Below are positions 1-7,743 of a DNA stretch of 30,258 bases, in pieces. The translations under genes were made by a program, and so were the position numbers. Positions within the stretch are counted from its first letter, which is position 1. The number at the start of each line of letters is the position of its first letter. The notes beneath the pieces are model-generated. The model ran no database searches. It was not told the DNA's origin and worked only from the letters and a program-made list of their open reading frames with translations. The DNA comes from an uncultured Ruminococcus sp. (GTDB lineage Bacteria > Bacillota > Clostridia > Oscillospirales > Ruminococcaceae). The stretch covers positions 1 to 30,258 of the forward strand of contig CALEPT010000204.1 of NCBI GenBank assembly GCA_937910385.1, written 5' to 3'.

Positions 1-637
1 TAAAGTCCCTCATCGCAGTAAGATTGCCAACGGACATCTGCGCCGCACCGTCCTGCATTTCAATCCGGGCGATCTGACGGCAGAAATCGGAAATAACAAA
101 AAGCGGAGCCTGCTTAGGGCCCGAATGATTGAATGCCCTTACCATAATGATATCCATTTTGTACGCACGTGCGTATATCTCTCCGAACATACCCTGACAA
201 GCCTTTGTCGCGGCATAGATATTCCCCGGGCGCAGGGGCTCGTCCTCGGAAAGCGGACACGCTCCCTCGCGGATAAATCCGTACTCCTCGCCCGATCCTA
301 TAAGAACAAGTCTTATGTCAGTTTTCGGAGCTTCACGGACGGCTTCGAGCACGTTTATAGTACCTATTACGTTTATCTGAGCGGTGAGCTGCGGCTTCTT
401 CCACGAAACGGAAACGGAGCTCTGAGCAGCAAGATGATATATGATATCGGGAGATACCTCCGCGATGAGCTGCGCGGCAGCTTCCTTGTCCATTATATCA
501 AGGATACGCACCTCGCAATCCTCTTCTATTCTCTCGTTTTCGAGGCAGGTCGCACAGACCTCCCAGCCTGCCGAAGCAAGCTCGTTTATCAGATAGCCGC
601 CGACGAATCCCGCCGCACCGATTATCAAAGCCTTCAT
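1..637 (-). CDS. rmd: GDP-6-deoxy-D-mannose reductase-like SDR enzyme (C-terminus beyond window)
   Basis: Partial gene: the N-terminal ~212 residues are present and the reading frame runs off position 1. The translation begins MKALIIGAAGFVGGYL, a Rossmann NAD(P)-binding motif (GxxGxxG), and carries the short-chain dehydrogenase YxxxK pair as YAATK near residue 140. FNHSGP, followed by a VISDFCRQIA stretch and VGNL, is typical of RMD and GDP-mannose dehydratase relatives. RMD reduces GDP-4-keto-6-deoxy-D-mannose to GDP-D-rhamnose. Gmd, which makes that substrate, lies upstream in the same operon. The ATG overlaps the stop of the preceding glycosyltransferase by 4 nt (ATGA) and has AAGGAG 7 nt upstream. 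GDP-L-fucose synthase is the main alternative. The motif pattern looks more like RMD, but the missing C-terminus prevents a firm call. Confidence 0.75.
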   Translation of the reverse strand, partial: MKALIIGAAGFVGGYLINELASAGWEVCATCLENERIEEDCEVRILDIMDKEAAAQLIAEVSPDIIYHLAAQSSVSVSWKKPQLTAQINVIGTINVLEAVREAPKTDIRLVLIGSGEEYGFIREGACPLSEDEPLRPGNIYAATKACQGMFGEIYARAYKMDIIMVRAFNHSGPKQAPLFVISDFCRQIARIEMQDGAAQMSVGNLTAMRDF

Positions 638-1770
638 ATATTCACTCCTTCGGATAAAACTGAGTATAATTTCTTTATGACAGCCTCCTCGCGGAAAGCC
701 TCCTTCACGCGCTGCGAGGCGTTTCTGCCAAGCCTTTCGCGAAGCTCATTATCGTGGGCAAGAGCGCTTATCGCCGACGCAAGAGCTTTTTCGTTCCCGG
801 GAGAAACCGTCAGTCCCGTTTCTCCGTCAACGCTTACATAAGGAACTCCCGAATCAAGGCGTGTGTTTATCACAGGCTTTCCGTAAACCATAGCTTCGAG
901 CTGAACTATGCCGAATGCCTCGCTCTTCACAGTCGAAGGAAGCACGAATATATCACAATCCGCATAAGCCTGCTTCAACTGCTCGTCCGGCAAAAAACCC
1001 AGAAAATGCACCTTTCCTGAAAGTCCCTTGTCGCGCACATATTTTTTTAGCTGCTCCTCGAGCTCGCCTGTACCCGCAATGAAAAGCTCGCAGCCGTTTA
1101 CCCTGCGGAACGCCTTCAGGAGCACATCTGCACCCTTGTAATAGACCAGTCTTCCCGTAAAAAATATTTTGACGGACGAGCTGTCATTGAGCCTTTCGGT
1201 AAGCACCGGAGCGCTCTTTACGGATAGATAGTCCTGTATTGTTATGCCATAGGGCACTACACGGCATTTTTCGCGGTATTCCGGCAAATAGTCCGAGCCG
1301 TTGATATGTCCCTCGGTCGCCGTTATAATGCAGTCCGCGCGTCTGAGCAGATACTTCATCAAGGGCTTGTAGAACGTGAGGAGCTTCTTCTGGTGCACCA
1401 CGTCGCTGTGCCACGAAACAACGACCCTCCCCTTATATCCTGAAAGCAGCAGGGCAAGATCTGCCAGAGGAAACGGAACGTGAATGTGCACAACATCGGC
1501 TTTTTTCGCCATTTTTCGGAAAAGCCTTATGAACGAAAATGAAAGCGGACATGAAAAATAAGTGCCGATACTGCCCGCACGAATAAGCTGAACTCCGTTT
1601 ACTCGCTCTCTAAGCGTTCCTCCTCTGCCATCGCGGCATACGAGCGTTTTCACGCTTACTCCGTCAAGCGTTCCGAGCTCTTGAGAATACTGCTGAACGA
1701 GGGTCTCTATCCCCCCCACATGGGGATAATACGCCTTGTTCACTTCTAAGATGCGGAGTTTGCGGCTCAT
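634..1770 (-). CDS. GT4-family glycosyltransferase (WbpZ/GumH-like)
   Basis: About 378 aa, a GT-B fold transferase of family GT4. The N-terminal donor-independent domain starts MSRKLRILEVNKAYYPHVGG with the usual GGIE loop. The C-terminal domain has TGRLVYYKGADVLL and the nucleotide-sugar binding EAFGIVQLEAM (E-x7-E) motif, then GKPVINTRLDSGVP. That last pattern is common in mannosyl- and D-rhamnosyl-transferases of the WbpZ type. With ManC, Gmd and Rmd nearby, transfer of mannose or D-rhamnose to a lipid-linked glycan at the cytoplasmic membrane is the likely role; this is inference. ATG at 1770 (AAGGAG 8 nt upstream) was preferred to the GTG one codon earlier. It overlaps the stop of the upstream gene. 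A run of seven G lies in the GGIE codons (1711-1717). Confidence 0.85.
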   Translation of the reverse strand: MSRKLRILEVNKAYYPHVGGIETLVQQYSQELGTLDGVSVKTLVCRDGRGGTLRERVNGVQLIRAGSIGTYFSCPLSFSFIRLFRKMAKKADVVHIHVPFPLADLALLLSGYKGRVVVSWHSDVVHQKKLLTFYKPLMKYLLRRADCIITATEGHINGSDYLPEYREKCRVVPYGITIQDYLSVKSAPVLTERLNDSSSVKIFFTGRLVYYKGADVLLKAFRRVNGCELFIAGTGELEEQLKKYVRDKGLSGKVHFLGFLPDEQLKQAYADCDIFVLPSTVKSEAFGIVQLEAMVYGKPVINTRLDSGVPYVSVDGETGLTVSPGNEKALASAISALAHDNELRERLGRNASQRVKEAFREEAVIKKLYSVLSEGVNI

Positions 1771-2915
1771 CACATCAGCTCCTTGTAAACATCATATAGT
1801 AATTGTGCCGAGCGTTCCCATGTGAAGCTCTTTGCACGTTCAAATCCCTTTTTTCCGAGCTGAGCCCGCAGCTTTTCGTCGGAATAAAGCCGGTAAAGTC
1901 CCTGAGCGATACTCTTTGCAGAATATGCGTTGCAGATGACGGCGCAGTCTCCAACAACTTCGGGCAGAGACGCGGCATCAGTCGTCAGCACGGGAACTCC
2001 GCAAGCCATAGCCTCGAGCGGAGGCATTCCGAAGCCCTCATAAAGCGACGGGAACGTAAACGCAAGAGCTCCGCACATCAGCGGACACATATCCTCCGAA
2101 GGAACATATTCTGTAAAAAGAGCCTTGCCCTCGAGTCCGAGCTTTTTCACACGGCTGTAGATACCGTCGTTGAGCCAGCCTTTGCCCCCCGCGAGCACGA
2201 GCTTCGGCGCACCGTCCCCGACCTTTTTTGCAAATGCGGCATAGGCAGTCATAAGACGTTCAAGGTTCTTTCTCGGCTCGATAGTCCCGACATAGAGGAA
2301 GTAGTCGCCGTCAATGCCGAGTGAGCTCTTCACCTGCGCGATACGCGCCTCGTCGGTGCACGGCTTGAAGCGTTCGAGATCCACTCCGCATGGAACAACT
2401 CTTATCTTCCTCTTATGCTCAGGGAAATATTTGATTATCTCTGACTTCGAGAACTCCGAATCCGTAACGATAAGGTCGGCGCGCTTCATGGACTTTTTCA
2501 GTCCAATATTCAGCATGAGCTTCGTCCGACCCCGGACGGTCTCGGGGAACGCCTTATACACCATGTCGTGCACCGTCACGACCTTTTTCCCGTGAACGAG
2601 CGGCGGCACAATGTAGTTGAAAAAGTGCGTTACATCGGACTTTTTGCCGAAAAAGAAGGAGTAAGGCACGGGCAGGAACGCACTCGCGGCGCGGTAAAGA
2701 TAGCCCGAAAACGAAGAGCTGTTGAGCTTGATATCCTTACCGGCAAGCTTCTTCACGCGCTCGGCGCGCGAGCTGTCGCCGCTCGTGAAGAAGCTGTATT
2801 CGTACTTGTTCTCCGGATACAGTTCCGCCAGCGCGTTGGTCTGCCCGACCTCGCACCAGCCTATACCCGTTATCTTCTCGCTGCACAGCGGCACAGCGTC
2901 AAAGGTTATCTTCAT
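1770..2915 (-). CDS. GT4-family glycosyltransferase (mannosyl/rhamnosyltransferase-like)
   Basis: About 381 aa. It begins MKITFDAVPLCSEKITGIG, the usual opening of GT4 enzymes of the WbdA/MtfB type. HDMVYKAFPE is at ~130, VPCGVDLERF at ~190, YVGTIEPRKN at ~220, and the donor-site motif is FPSLYEGFGMPPLEAMACG-like near 300. It presumably adds a sugar to the repeat unit of the surface polysaccharide. The frame is open upstream to 3020, but that extension translates a hairpin repeat and is low-complexity. The ATG at 2915 has AAAGGAGC about 9 nt before it and starts exactly at the family's normal N-terminus. It follows gmd by 220 nt filled by two strong hairpins, which may lower its expression relative to gmd. 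Exact acceptor and donor cannot be read from sequence. Confidence 0.87.
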   Translation of the reverse strand: MKITFDAVPLCSEKITGIGWCEVGQTNALAELYPENKYEYSFFTSGDSSRAERVKKLAGKDIKLNSSSFSGYLYRAASAFLPVPYSFFFGKKSDVTHFFNYIVPPLVHGKKVVTVHDMVYKAFPETVRGRTKLMLNIGLKKSMKRADLIVTDSEFSKSEIIKYFPEHKRKIRVVPCGVDLERFKPCTDEARIAQVKSSLGIDGDYFLYVGTIEPRKNLERLMTAYAAFAKKVGDGAPKLVLAGGKGWLNDGIYSRVKKLGLEGKALFTEYVPSEDMCPLMCGALAFTFPSLYEGFGMPPLEAMACGVPVLTTDAASLPEVVGDCAVICNAYSAKSIAQGLYRLYSDEKLRAQLGKKGFERAKSFTWERSAQLLYDVYKELM

Positions 2916-2937
2916 TCGATACAGCTCCTTTCCTTTC

Positions 2938-3029
2938 GGGGGGGACTCTGTCCCCCCCCGTACCCCCTGCAAAAGGGACAAAAGTCCCTTTTGCATCCCA
3001 TTCCACGTGCTCACTCGCAAGCTCGTTCA
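2938..3029. repeat. Intergenic hairpin repeat, copy A
   Basis: Two perfect inverted repeats lie side by side: GGGGGGGAC/GTCCCCCCC (2938-2946 and 2950-2958), then a 12-bp arm TGCAAAAGGGAC paired with its complement (2968-2979 and 2984-2995). After them comes ATCCCATTCCACG and a stretch ending CTCGTTCA. A second, diverged copy with the same order of blocks is at 20659-20740 in the other operon. It lies between gmd and the following glycosyltransferase and contains no gene. Confidence 0.75.
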
Positions 3030-3071
3030 CTTTTATGAATCAGTCAGTTGCTCTCCGCTGGCGGCACATTG

Positions 3072-3104
3072 ATTCTCAATTATGAATTATGCATTCTTAA
3101 TTTT
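3072..3104. repeat. AT-rich ATTCTTAATT box downstream of gmd
   Basis: The stretch holds GATTCT, ATTATGAATTATG and CATTCTTAATTTTAT. A same-orientation relative (GATTCT...CATTCTTAATTGTAT) is at 4254-4280, on the other side of gmd, so gmd is bracketed by the pair. Confidence 0.6.
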
Positions 3105-3106
3105 AT

Positions 3107-3127
3107 GGGCGGACTAAGCGTCCGCCC
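3107..3127. terminator. Hairpin after gmd
   Basis: A perfect 8-bp inverted repeat, GGGCGGAC / GTCCGCCC with a 5-nt loop, begins 9 nt after the gmd stop. On the minus strand it is followed by ATAAAATT rather than a clean T run. It may be only a partial terminator or an RNA-stabilising structure within the operon. Confidence 0.5.
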
Positions 3128-3135
3128 GAATAATT

Positions 3136-4173
3136 TTAGCCGATAACTTCCTTTACCTTTATCTCATTCTCAACAAGCGCAAGGTCGTTCTTTACCATGC
3201 GCTCTACAAGCTCGGAGAAGCTTATCTCGCGCTTCCAGCCGAGTGCCTTCTCCGCCTTTTCGGGATTTCCGAGGAGGATATCCACCTCAGCGGGACGGAA
3301 GAACTTCTTGTTTACCTTGACAATGGTCTTGCCGGTAGCAGCGTCGATACCTATCTCGTCAACGCCCTCGCCCTGCCACTGAACATCAATGCCAACGTGC
3401 TTGAATGCAGTCTCAACGAACTCGCGGACAGTTCTGGTCTCATTCGTGGCAATTACGTAATCATCGGGCTTATCCTGCTGGAGCATGAGCCACATAGCTC
3501 TTACATAGTCCTTAGAGTGACCCCAGTCGCGCTTGGAGTCCATATTTCCGAGCTCGACATAGTCCTGAACACCGAGCTTTATGCGTGCAACGGCATTTGT
3601 TATCTTTCTTGTAACGAACTCTATACCGCGTCTCTCGGACTCGTGATTGAAGAGGATACCCGAGCAAGCGAACATATCGTAGCTCTCACGGTAGTTCTTG
3701 GTTATCCAGTGACCATAGAGCTTGGCAACGCCGTAGGGACTTCTCGGATAGAAAGGAGTTGTCTCGCACTGCGGAATAGCCTGAACAAGTCCGAACATCT
3801 CAGATGTCGAAGCCTGATAGAATCTTGCCTCGGGCTTTACGATACGGATAGCCTCAAGCATATTTGTAACGCCGATAGCGTCGATGTCGGCAGTGCCGAG
3901 GGGAGTGTCCCAGCTCGTTGCAACGAACGACTGAGCTGCAAGGTTATATACCTCGTCAGCCTGAGATATCTTCATAGCGGAAACAAGCGAAACGGGGTCG
4001 GTCATATCGGCGTAGATGAGCGTCACCTTGTCCTTGAGGTGCGCGATATTGCCGTAATCAACGGTAGCCTTTCTTCTCCAGATTCCGTAAACGTTATAGC
4101 CCTTTTCGAGAAGCAGCTCTGCAAGATAAGAGCCGTCCTGACCTGTAATTCCTGTGATAAGTGCATTCTTCAT
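3136..4173 (-). CDS. gmd: GDP-mannose 4,6-dehydratase
   Basis: 345 aa, a full-length Gmd. It converts GDP-D-mannose to GDP-4-keto-6-deoxy-D-mannose in the cytoplasm. The N-terminus ALITGITGQDGSYLAELLLEKG carries the NADP-binding GxxGxxG. QASTSEMFG contains the catalytic Thr and Glu region, and YGVAK near residue 152 is the YxxxK pair. FNHESERRG and GNMDSKRDWGH are signature Gmd blocks. It lies between manC, which makes its substrate, and the Rmd-like gene, which would use its product. Repeats lie on both sides (3072-3104 and 4195-4280), so it may have been moved as a unit. Family assignment is secure. Confidence 0.96.
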   Translation of the reverse strand: MKNALITGITGQDGSYLAELLLEKGYNVYGIWRRKATVDYGNIAHLKDKVTLIYADMTDPVSLVSAMKISQADEVYNLAAQSFVATSWDTPLGTADIDAIGVTNMLEAIRIVKPEARFYQASTSEMFGLVQAIPQCETTPFYPRSPYGVAKLYGHWITKNYRESYDMFACSGILFNHESERRGIEFVTRKITNAVARIKLGVQDYVELGNMDSKRDWGHSKDYVRAMWLMLQQDKPDDYVIATNETRTVREFVETAFKHVGIDVQWQGEGVDEIGIDAATGKTIVKVNKKFFRPAEVDILLGNPEKAEKALGWKREISFSELVERMVKNDLALVENEIKVKEVIG

Positions 4174-4194
4174 AATTATAACTCCTTACTATAA

Positions 4195-4280
4195 ATTCAT
4201 AATCAAGAATTATTGTGCCGGCTGTACCGACTATAATGAGATGATCCCATTTCAATTCTTGATTCTTCATTCTTAATTGT
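4195..4280. repeat. AT-rich imperfect inverted repeat between manC and gmd
   Basis: The left end holds AATTCATAATCAAGAATTATTG and the right end CAATTCTTGATTCTTCATT. They are imperfect inverted copies around a ~38-nt centre, a layout like a very small MITE. No open frame is present. The right end also matches, in direct orientation, the box at 3072-3104. Confidence 0.55.
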
Positions 4281-4281
4281 A

Positions 4282-5346
4282 TCAGACAAGCTCGTCTCTG
4301 CCCTGTTCCTTGAGCTGAGCGATGACCTTTTTAACGTCCTGAGTGTTGTTCTTCGAGCAAACGAGCAGAACGTCGTCCGTATCGACGATTATTATGTCTC
4401 TCGTGCCGATAGCAGCCACAAGGCGCTTGCCTGCGCAGACCGTAGTACGCTTGGAATCGACCGAGATAACATCGCCGTCAAAGTAATTCTTGTCGTCATC
4501 GGTCTCATTGATGCGCTCGACCGCCAGCCAGCTTCCCACGTCGTCCCAGCCGAAGCTTCCGGGGATAGTGTAGATATCCGAAGCCTTTTCCATGATACCG
4601 AAGTCGACGGATTCGCTTCTGAACGCGGTGAACTCTTTAACAAGGGTCTCCTCAAAATCGGGCGTACAATAGCTCTCGCCTATGCGGAGCGCTCCCTCAT
4701 AAATATCAGGCATCAGAGCCTGCATATTGTCCATTATGGACGAGGTCTTCCAGACGAACATACCGCTGTTCCAGAGGTACTTGCCAGAGGCAAGGTATTT
4801 CTTAGCGGTGGGCAGATCGGGTTTTTCTACAAATCGCTCGACTTCATAAGCGTCGCCTGACTCTTCGCCAAAATTGATATATCCGTAGCCCGTTTCGGGA
4901 TAAGTCGGTGTAATTCCGATGGTAACGAGGTTTTTGCCCTCCTCAGCGGTCTTTATCGCCTTTTTGAGAGTCTTGATGTAGATGTTCTCGTAGCCGATGA
5001 GGTGATCCGACGGCAGTACGAGCATTATCGCGTCTCCGTATTTCTTCTGAATTACAGCCGCCGCAAATGCAATGCACGGAGCTGTATTTCTGGCACACGG
5101 CTCAGAGAGTATATTCTCCTTCGGAACGTCCGGCAGCTGATCCTGTACAAGCTCTCCGTAAGCGGCATTTGTCACGATGAAGATGTCCTCCGGGGATACA
5201 AGCGGACTGAGCCTCTTTACCGTTTTCTGTATCATCGTTTCGCCGTCTGAAGTGAGCGAAAGGAACTGCTTAGGGCAGCTGTTCCTGCTTTTTGGCCAGA
5301 AGCGTTCGCCTCTGCCTCCTGCCATAATGACTGCTGTTATCTTCAT
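4282..5346 (-). CDS. manC: Mannose-1-phosphate guanylyltransferase
   Basis: 354 aa. It makes GDP-D-mannose from mannose-1-phosphate and GTP, the first committed step for the sugars used by this operon. The pyrophosphorylase signature MAGGRGERFWPKSR is at residues 8-21. LPSDHLI is near 115, the sugar-binding FVEKP block is near 172, and NSGMFVWK is near 195. GSFGWDDVGSW is also characteristic of ManC. Length fits the single-domain guanylyltransferase without a fused phosphomannose isomerase. The start overlaps the stop of the preceding transferase gene by 4 nt, so translation is probably coupled. No manA or manB is visible in the window. Confidence 0.95.
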   Translation of the reverse strand: MKITAVIMAGGRGERFWPKSRNSCPKQFLSLTSDGETMIQKTVKRLSPLVSPEDIFIVTNAAYGELVQDQLPDVPKENILSEPCARNTAPCIAFAAAVIQKKYGDAIMLVLPSDHLIGYENIYIKTLKKAIKTAEEGKNLVTIGITPTYPETGYGYINFGEESGDAYEVERFVEKPDLPTAKKYLASGKYLWNSGMFVWKTSSIMDNMQALMPDIYEGALRIGESYCTPDFEETLVKEFTAFRSESVDFGIMEKASDIYTIPGSFGWDDVGSWLAVERINETDDDKNYFDGDVISVDSKRTTVCAGKRLVAAIGTRDIIIVDTDDVLLVCSKNNTQDVKKVIAQLKEQGRDELV

Positions 5347-6731
5347 TTACTTTTCTCCTCTTTCTCCTTCTCCTGCTCATGGGGCAGAACGCCCTCCTCC
5401 GTTTCGGCATTGGTCTTGCCGGGGAAAAGCATGGTTTTCAGGGTCATAAGTATTATTTGAAGGTCCATGCGTGCCGAGTAATTCTCGATATACATAAGAT
5501 CCATTTTAAGCTTATCATAGGGTGAGGTGTCATACACTCCCGTTACTTGTGCATATCCCGTCAGTCCTGCCTTTACCTTTAAGCGGAACTCAAATTCCGG
5601 CATTTCCTTTTTGTATTCTTCGGTAAGCTCCGGGCGCTCCGGACGCGGTCCTACAACCGACATATCTCCCTTCAGGATATTAAGGAGCTGCGGGAACTCG
5701 TCCAGCCTGAACTTTCTCAGTATCCTGCCTACCGGAGTAATACGCTCATCCTCATCTGACGCAAGCTGCGGGATACCGTCCTTTTCCGCATCAACTATCA
5801 TGCTGCGGAACTTATAAACGTCGAATTCTCTGCCGTTTATAGTAAGACGTTTCTGCTTATAGAGCACAGGACCTCTGTCATAGAGCTTGACGGCTATAGC
5901 CGATATAAGCATGAACGGCAGCGCCGGTATGAGAGCTATCAGCGAAAAGACTATATCAAACGTTCTCTTGAAGAGCCTCTGCTCAAAATCAAGTCCATAG
6001 TTGCGGCAAAGAAGCAGCGGCGTGTCAAACAGTCTTATATCGTCCGCCCCTCTTATTATAATATCTGATATTTTGGGAGCGATATACGCTCTTACGGAGT
6101 TTTCAAAGCAGAATTTAAGGTAATCGTTTCTCAGCCCTGCCGGTATATCACAAATTATTACTCCCTCGTATTTCATAATGAGCTCTCTGACTTTTTCGGG
6201 CTCTTCGCTGACGCTTACAGATTCACATATCATATACTTATCGACTCTCTGGCTCATTTTCAGCACAAGAGCCGCTGCCTGACGGCTTCCGTAGAGTATT
6301 ATGAGCTTCCTCGGGGGATATATGATGAAATACAGTCTTCCCGTGAGGAGCGTCCATATGGCAATACAGGCGAAATCCACACAGCTCATTACCATTATCG
6401 GAGCGGCAGACATAAATTTTCGTCCGATAAGGCTTATAAGGAAATACGTGACCACATTCGCGCATATCATTGATATTATCTGGGAATATAGCATATCCGT
6501 TTTTTTCAGATAGCCAAGCTTGAGCCCTCCGTAGGCTTTCAGGAAAAGCCATATCATCAGGAAATAAATGCCTATAAGCACCCAGTTTCCTCTTCTGTAA
6601 TACGGCAATACTATGGATTCGCTGTAGTATTTATACCACACATAGCCAAAAATACCCGTCAGTATGCCGAGAAGCACAAGCGCAGAAACGAAGGAAATAA
6701 ATCTTTTGTATCTGTCTTTTTTACTTATCAT
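5343..6731 (-). CDS. Polyprenyl glycosylphosphotransferase (undecaprenyl-phosphate sugar-1-P transferase)
   Basis: 462 aa. The N-terminal half has four to five predicted membrane helices (roughly residues 15-35, 50-66, 80-102 and 112-132), then a nucleotide-binding-like middle domain. Another helix at ~252-275 leads into the catalytic PglC/WbaP-type domain. Visible motifs are FKRTFDIVFS, YKFRSM, RKFRLDEFPQLLNILKGDMS with VGPRPE following, and KAGLTGYAQV. The enzyme loads the first sugar phosphate onto undecaprenyl phosphate at the inner face of the membrane and so starts repeat-unit synthesis. It is the first large gene after the operon promoter. Its own ribosome site is weak (GCGGAT), while the leader ORF just upstream has GGAG, so coupling is possible. 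Which sugar it transfers is unknown. Confidence 0.93.
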   Translation of the reverse strand: MISKKDRYKRFISFVSALVLLGILTGIFGYVWYKYYSESIVLPYYRRGNWVLIGIYFLMIWLFLKAYGGLKLGYLKKTDMLYSQIISMICANVVTYFLISLIGRKFMSAAPIMVMSCVDFACIAIWTLLTGRLYFIIYPPRKLIILYGSRQAAALVLKMSQRVDKYMICESVSVSEEPEKVRELIMKYEGVIICDIPAGLRNDYLKFCFENSVRAYIAPKISDIIIRGADDIRLFDTPLLLCRNYGLDFEQRLFKRTFDIVFSLIALIPALPFMLISAIAVKLYDRGPVLYKQKRLTINGREFDVYKFRSMIVDAEKDGIPQLASDEDERITPVGRILRKFRLDEFPQLLNILKGDMSVVGPRPERPELTEEYKKEMPEFEFRLKVKAGLTGYAQVTGVYDTSPYDKLKMDLMYIENYSARMDLQIILMTLKTMLFPGKTNAETEEGVLPHEQEKEKEEKSK

Positions 6732-6736
6732 AATTT

Positions 6737-6793
6737 TTATCCGCCCGGTGAGATGACGGAAAGGTCTCCTTTTTTATCTGTTTTAGGAATCAT
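6737..6793 (-). CDS. Possible 18-codon leader ORF of the polysaccharide operon
   Basis: ATG at 6793 follows GGAG by 5 nt. It encodes MIPKTDKKGDLSVISPGG and stops 5 nt before the ATG of the transferase gene. It starts about 13 nt after the predicted transcription start, so it would be the first ORF on the mRNA. No homologue is recognised. It could be a translation-coupling leader or chance. Confidence 0.35.
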   Translation of the reverse strand: MIPKTDKKGDLSVISPGG

Positions 6794-6812
6794 TCCGACT
6801 CCATACAGGGAT

Positions 6813-6841
6813 ATTATAGCAAATTACGGCATTATTGTCAA
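6813..6841 (-). promoter_or_regulatory. Sigma-A promoter of the polysaccharide operon
   Basis: On the minus strand, TTGACA (6836-6841) and TATAAT (6813-6818) are both consensus, with a 17-nt spacer. The start site would be near 6806, leaving a leader of about 75 nt. Confidence 0.9.
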
Positions 6842-6863
6842 TACTTAAATAATAGATTTCAGC

Positions 6864-6886
6864 CACATAGCCTTCGCGGCTGTGTG
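6864..6886. terminator. Weak hairpin after the membrane-protein pair
   Basis: CACATAGCC and GGCTGTGTG pair with one mismatch around a 5-nt loop, about 50 nt past the stop of the gene at 6937. There is no long T run, so the terminator call is tentative. Confidence 0.35.
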
Positions 6887-6936
6887 CAAGGTGTATTCTA
6901 TACGTCCGACTTATGTACATCAGCCACGAATATTTA

Positions 6937-7722
6937 TTACCACTGAGTTATCATAGCAGCAAGCGCCAGCAGCGGAAAGACAATAAACAGCACAGAAAAC
7001 ATCACATCAGGCATTGTAAGCCTCGGTTTGTGCTTAGGGTCATAGAATACATGAGGATTTTCCGGGTCGATAAAGAGCTCCTTCTCATCGCCGACCATAA
7101 TATATTCGTCCTTTGCAAAGCTCTCGTCCTCAAGCTCAGTCCGCTCCTCCCGGTAATTCACCTCATAAACGGGAACACTGATCGTTTCCGGCTTTCCCTT
7201 TACATTGACCTTCATATCCTTGAAACCGGAGCATACCGCTGTCACGCGGACCGTACACCTTGCCATGAATCCTTTTATCTTATTGATGCTCTGCACAAGC
7301 AGTGCCACGCCCACAAGAATAAATATCATCAAAAACATTACAGCGCCAAGCTTTGCAAGAATGATCCTTCCGCGATCATCGGAGCCATGAACAACAAATG
7401 CAGATATAGCGATGATTAAACCAATGATAGAAAAAATCACGCTGTTGCCGGATATAATATTGTAACGCATATACTTTGTAATCGCCCCAAGTGCAGAGAT
7501 CGCTGAAAACATAATACCGAACACGACAATGCTCAGCCATTCCCGTCCTTCACTGCGGGCAAAAAGGATCATCAGCAAGGCTCCGGCAGCAAAGCACACA
7601 GCAGCAGCGATCCCAATTATATTGGGATTTTTGTCCGGCTCGGGCTTGTTGTAAACAGGTCTGCCCTGCTCATCAAATTCAACATTTTCATTAAAATATG
7701 TATCATCTTTTCGCCTTTTCAT
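6937..7722 (-). CDS. Multi-pass membrane protein with DUF3592-like soluble domain
   Basis: 261 aa, no recognised family name. The N-terminal 30 residues are hydrophilic. Four membrane helices follow (about 33-55, 62-82, 92-112, 125-147), and a final helix is at ~238-258. Between them is a soluble segment with CTVRVTAVCSGF and KELFIDPENPHVFYDP. That pattern (a β-rich domain handling an 'is this a user-supplied value' style fold) resembles DUF3592-type domains in Firmicutes membrane proteins. It lies 21 nt downstream of another small membrane protein and is probably co-transcribed with it. The ribosome site is GGGGAAG, close to the ATG. Function unknown. Confidence 0.7.
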   Translation of the reverse strand: MKRRKDDTYFNENVEFDEQGRPVYNKPEPDKNPNIIGIAAAVCFAAGALLMILFARSEGREWLSIVVFGIMFSAISALGAITKYMRYNIISGNSVIFSIIGLIIAISAFVVHGSDDRGRIILAKLGAVMFLMIFILVGVALLVQSINKIKGFMARCTVRVTAVCSGFKDMKVNVKGKPETISVPVYEVNYREERTELEDESFAKDEYIMVGDEKELFIDPENPHVFYDPKHKPRLTMPDVMFSVLFIVFPLLALAAMITQW

Positions 7723-7743
7723 AGCACTTCCCCACGAATAAGA

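Noticed and set aside
125..841. 238-codon plus-strand open frame
   Set aside because: It is the shadow of the rmd-like gene and the end of the glycosyltransferase on the minus strand, both with clear motifs.
2916..3020. Upstream extension of the GT4 gene
   Set aside because: The extra residues come from the hairpin repeat, and the ATG at 2915 has a better ribosome site and a family-typical start.
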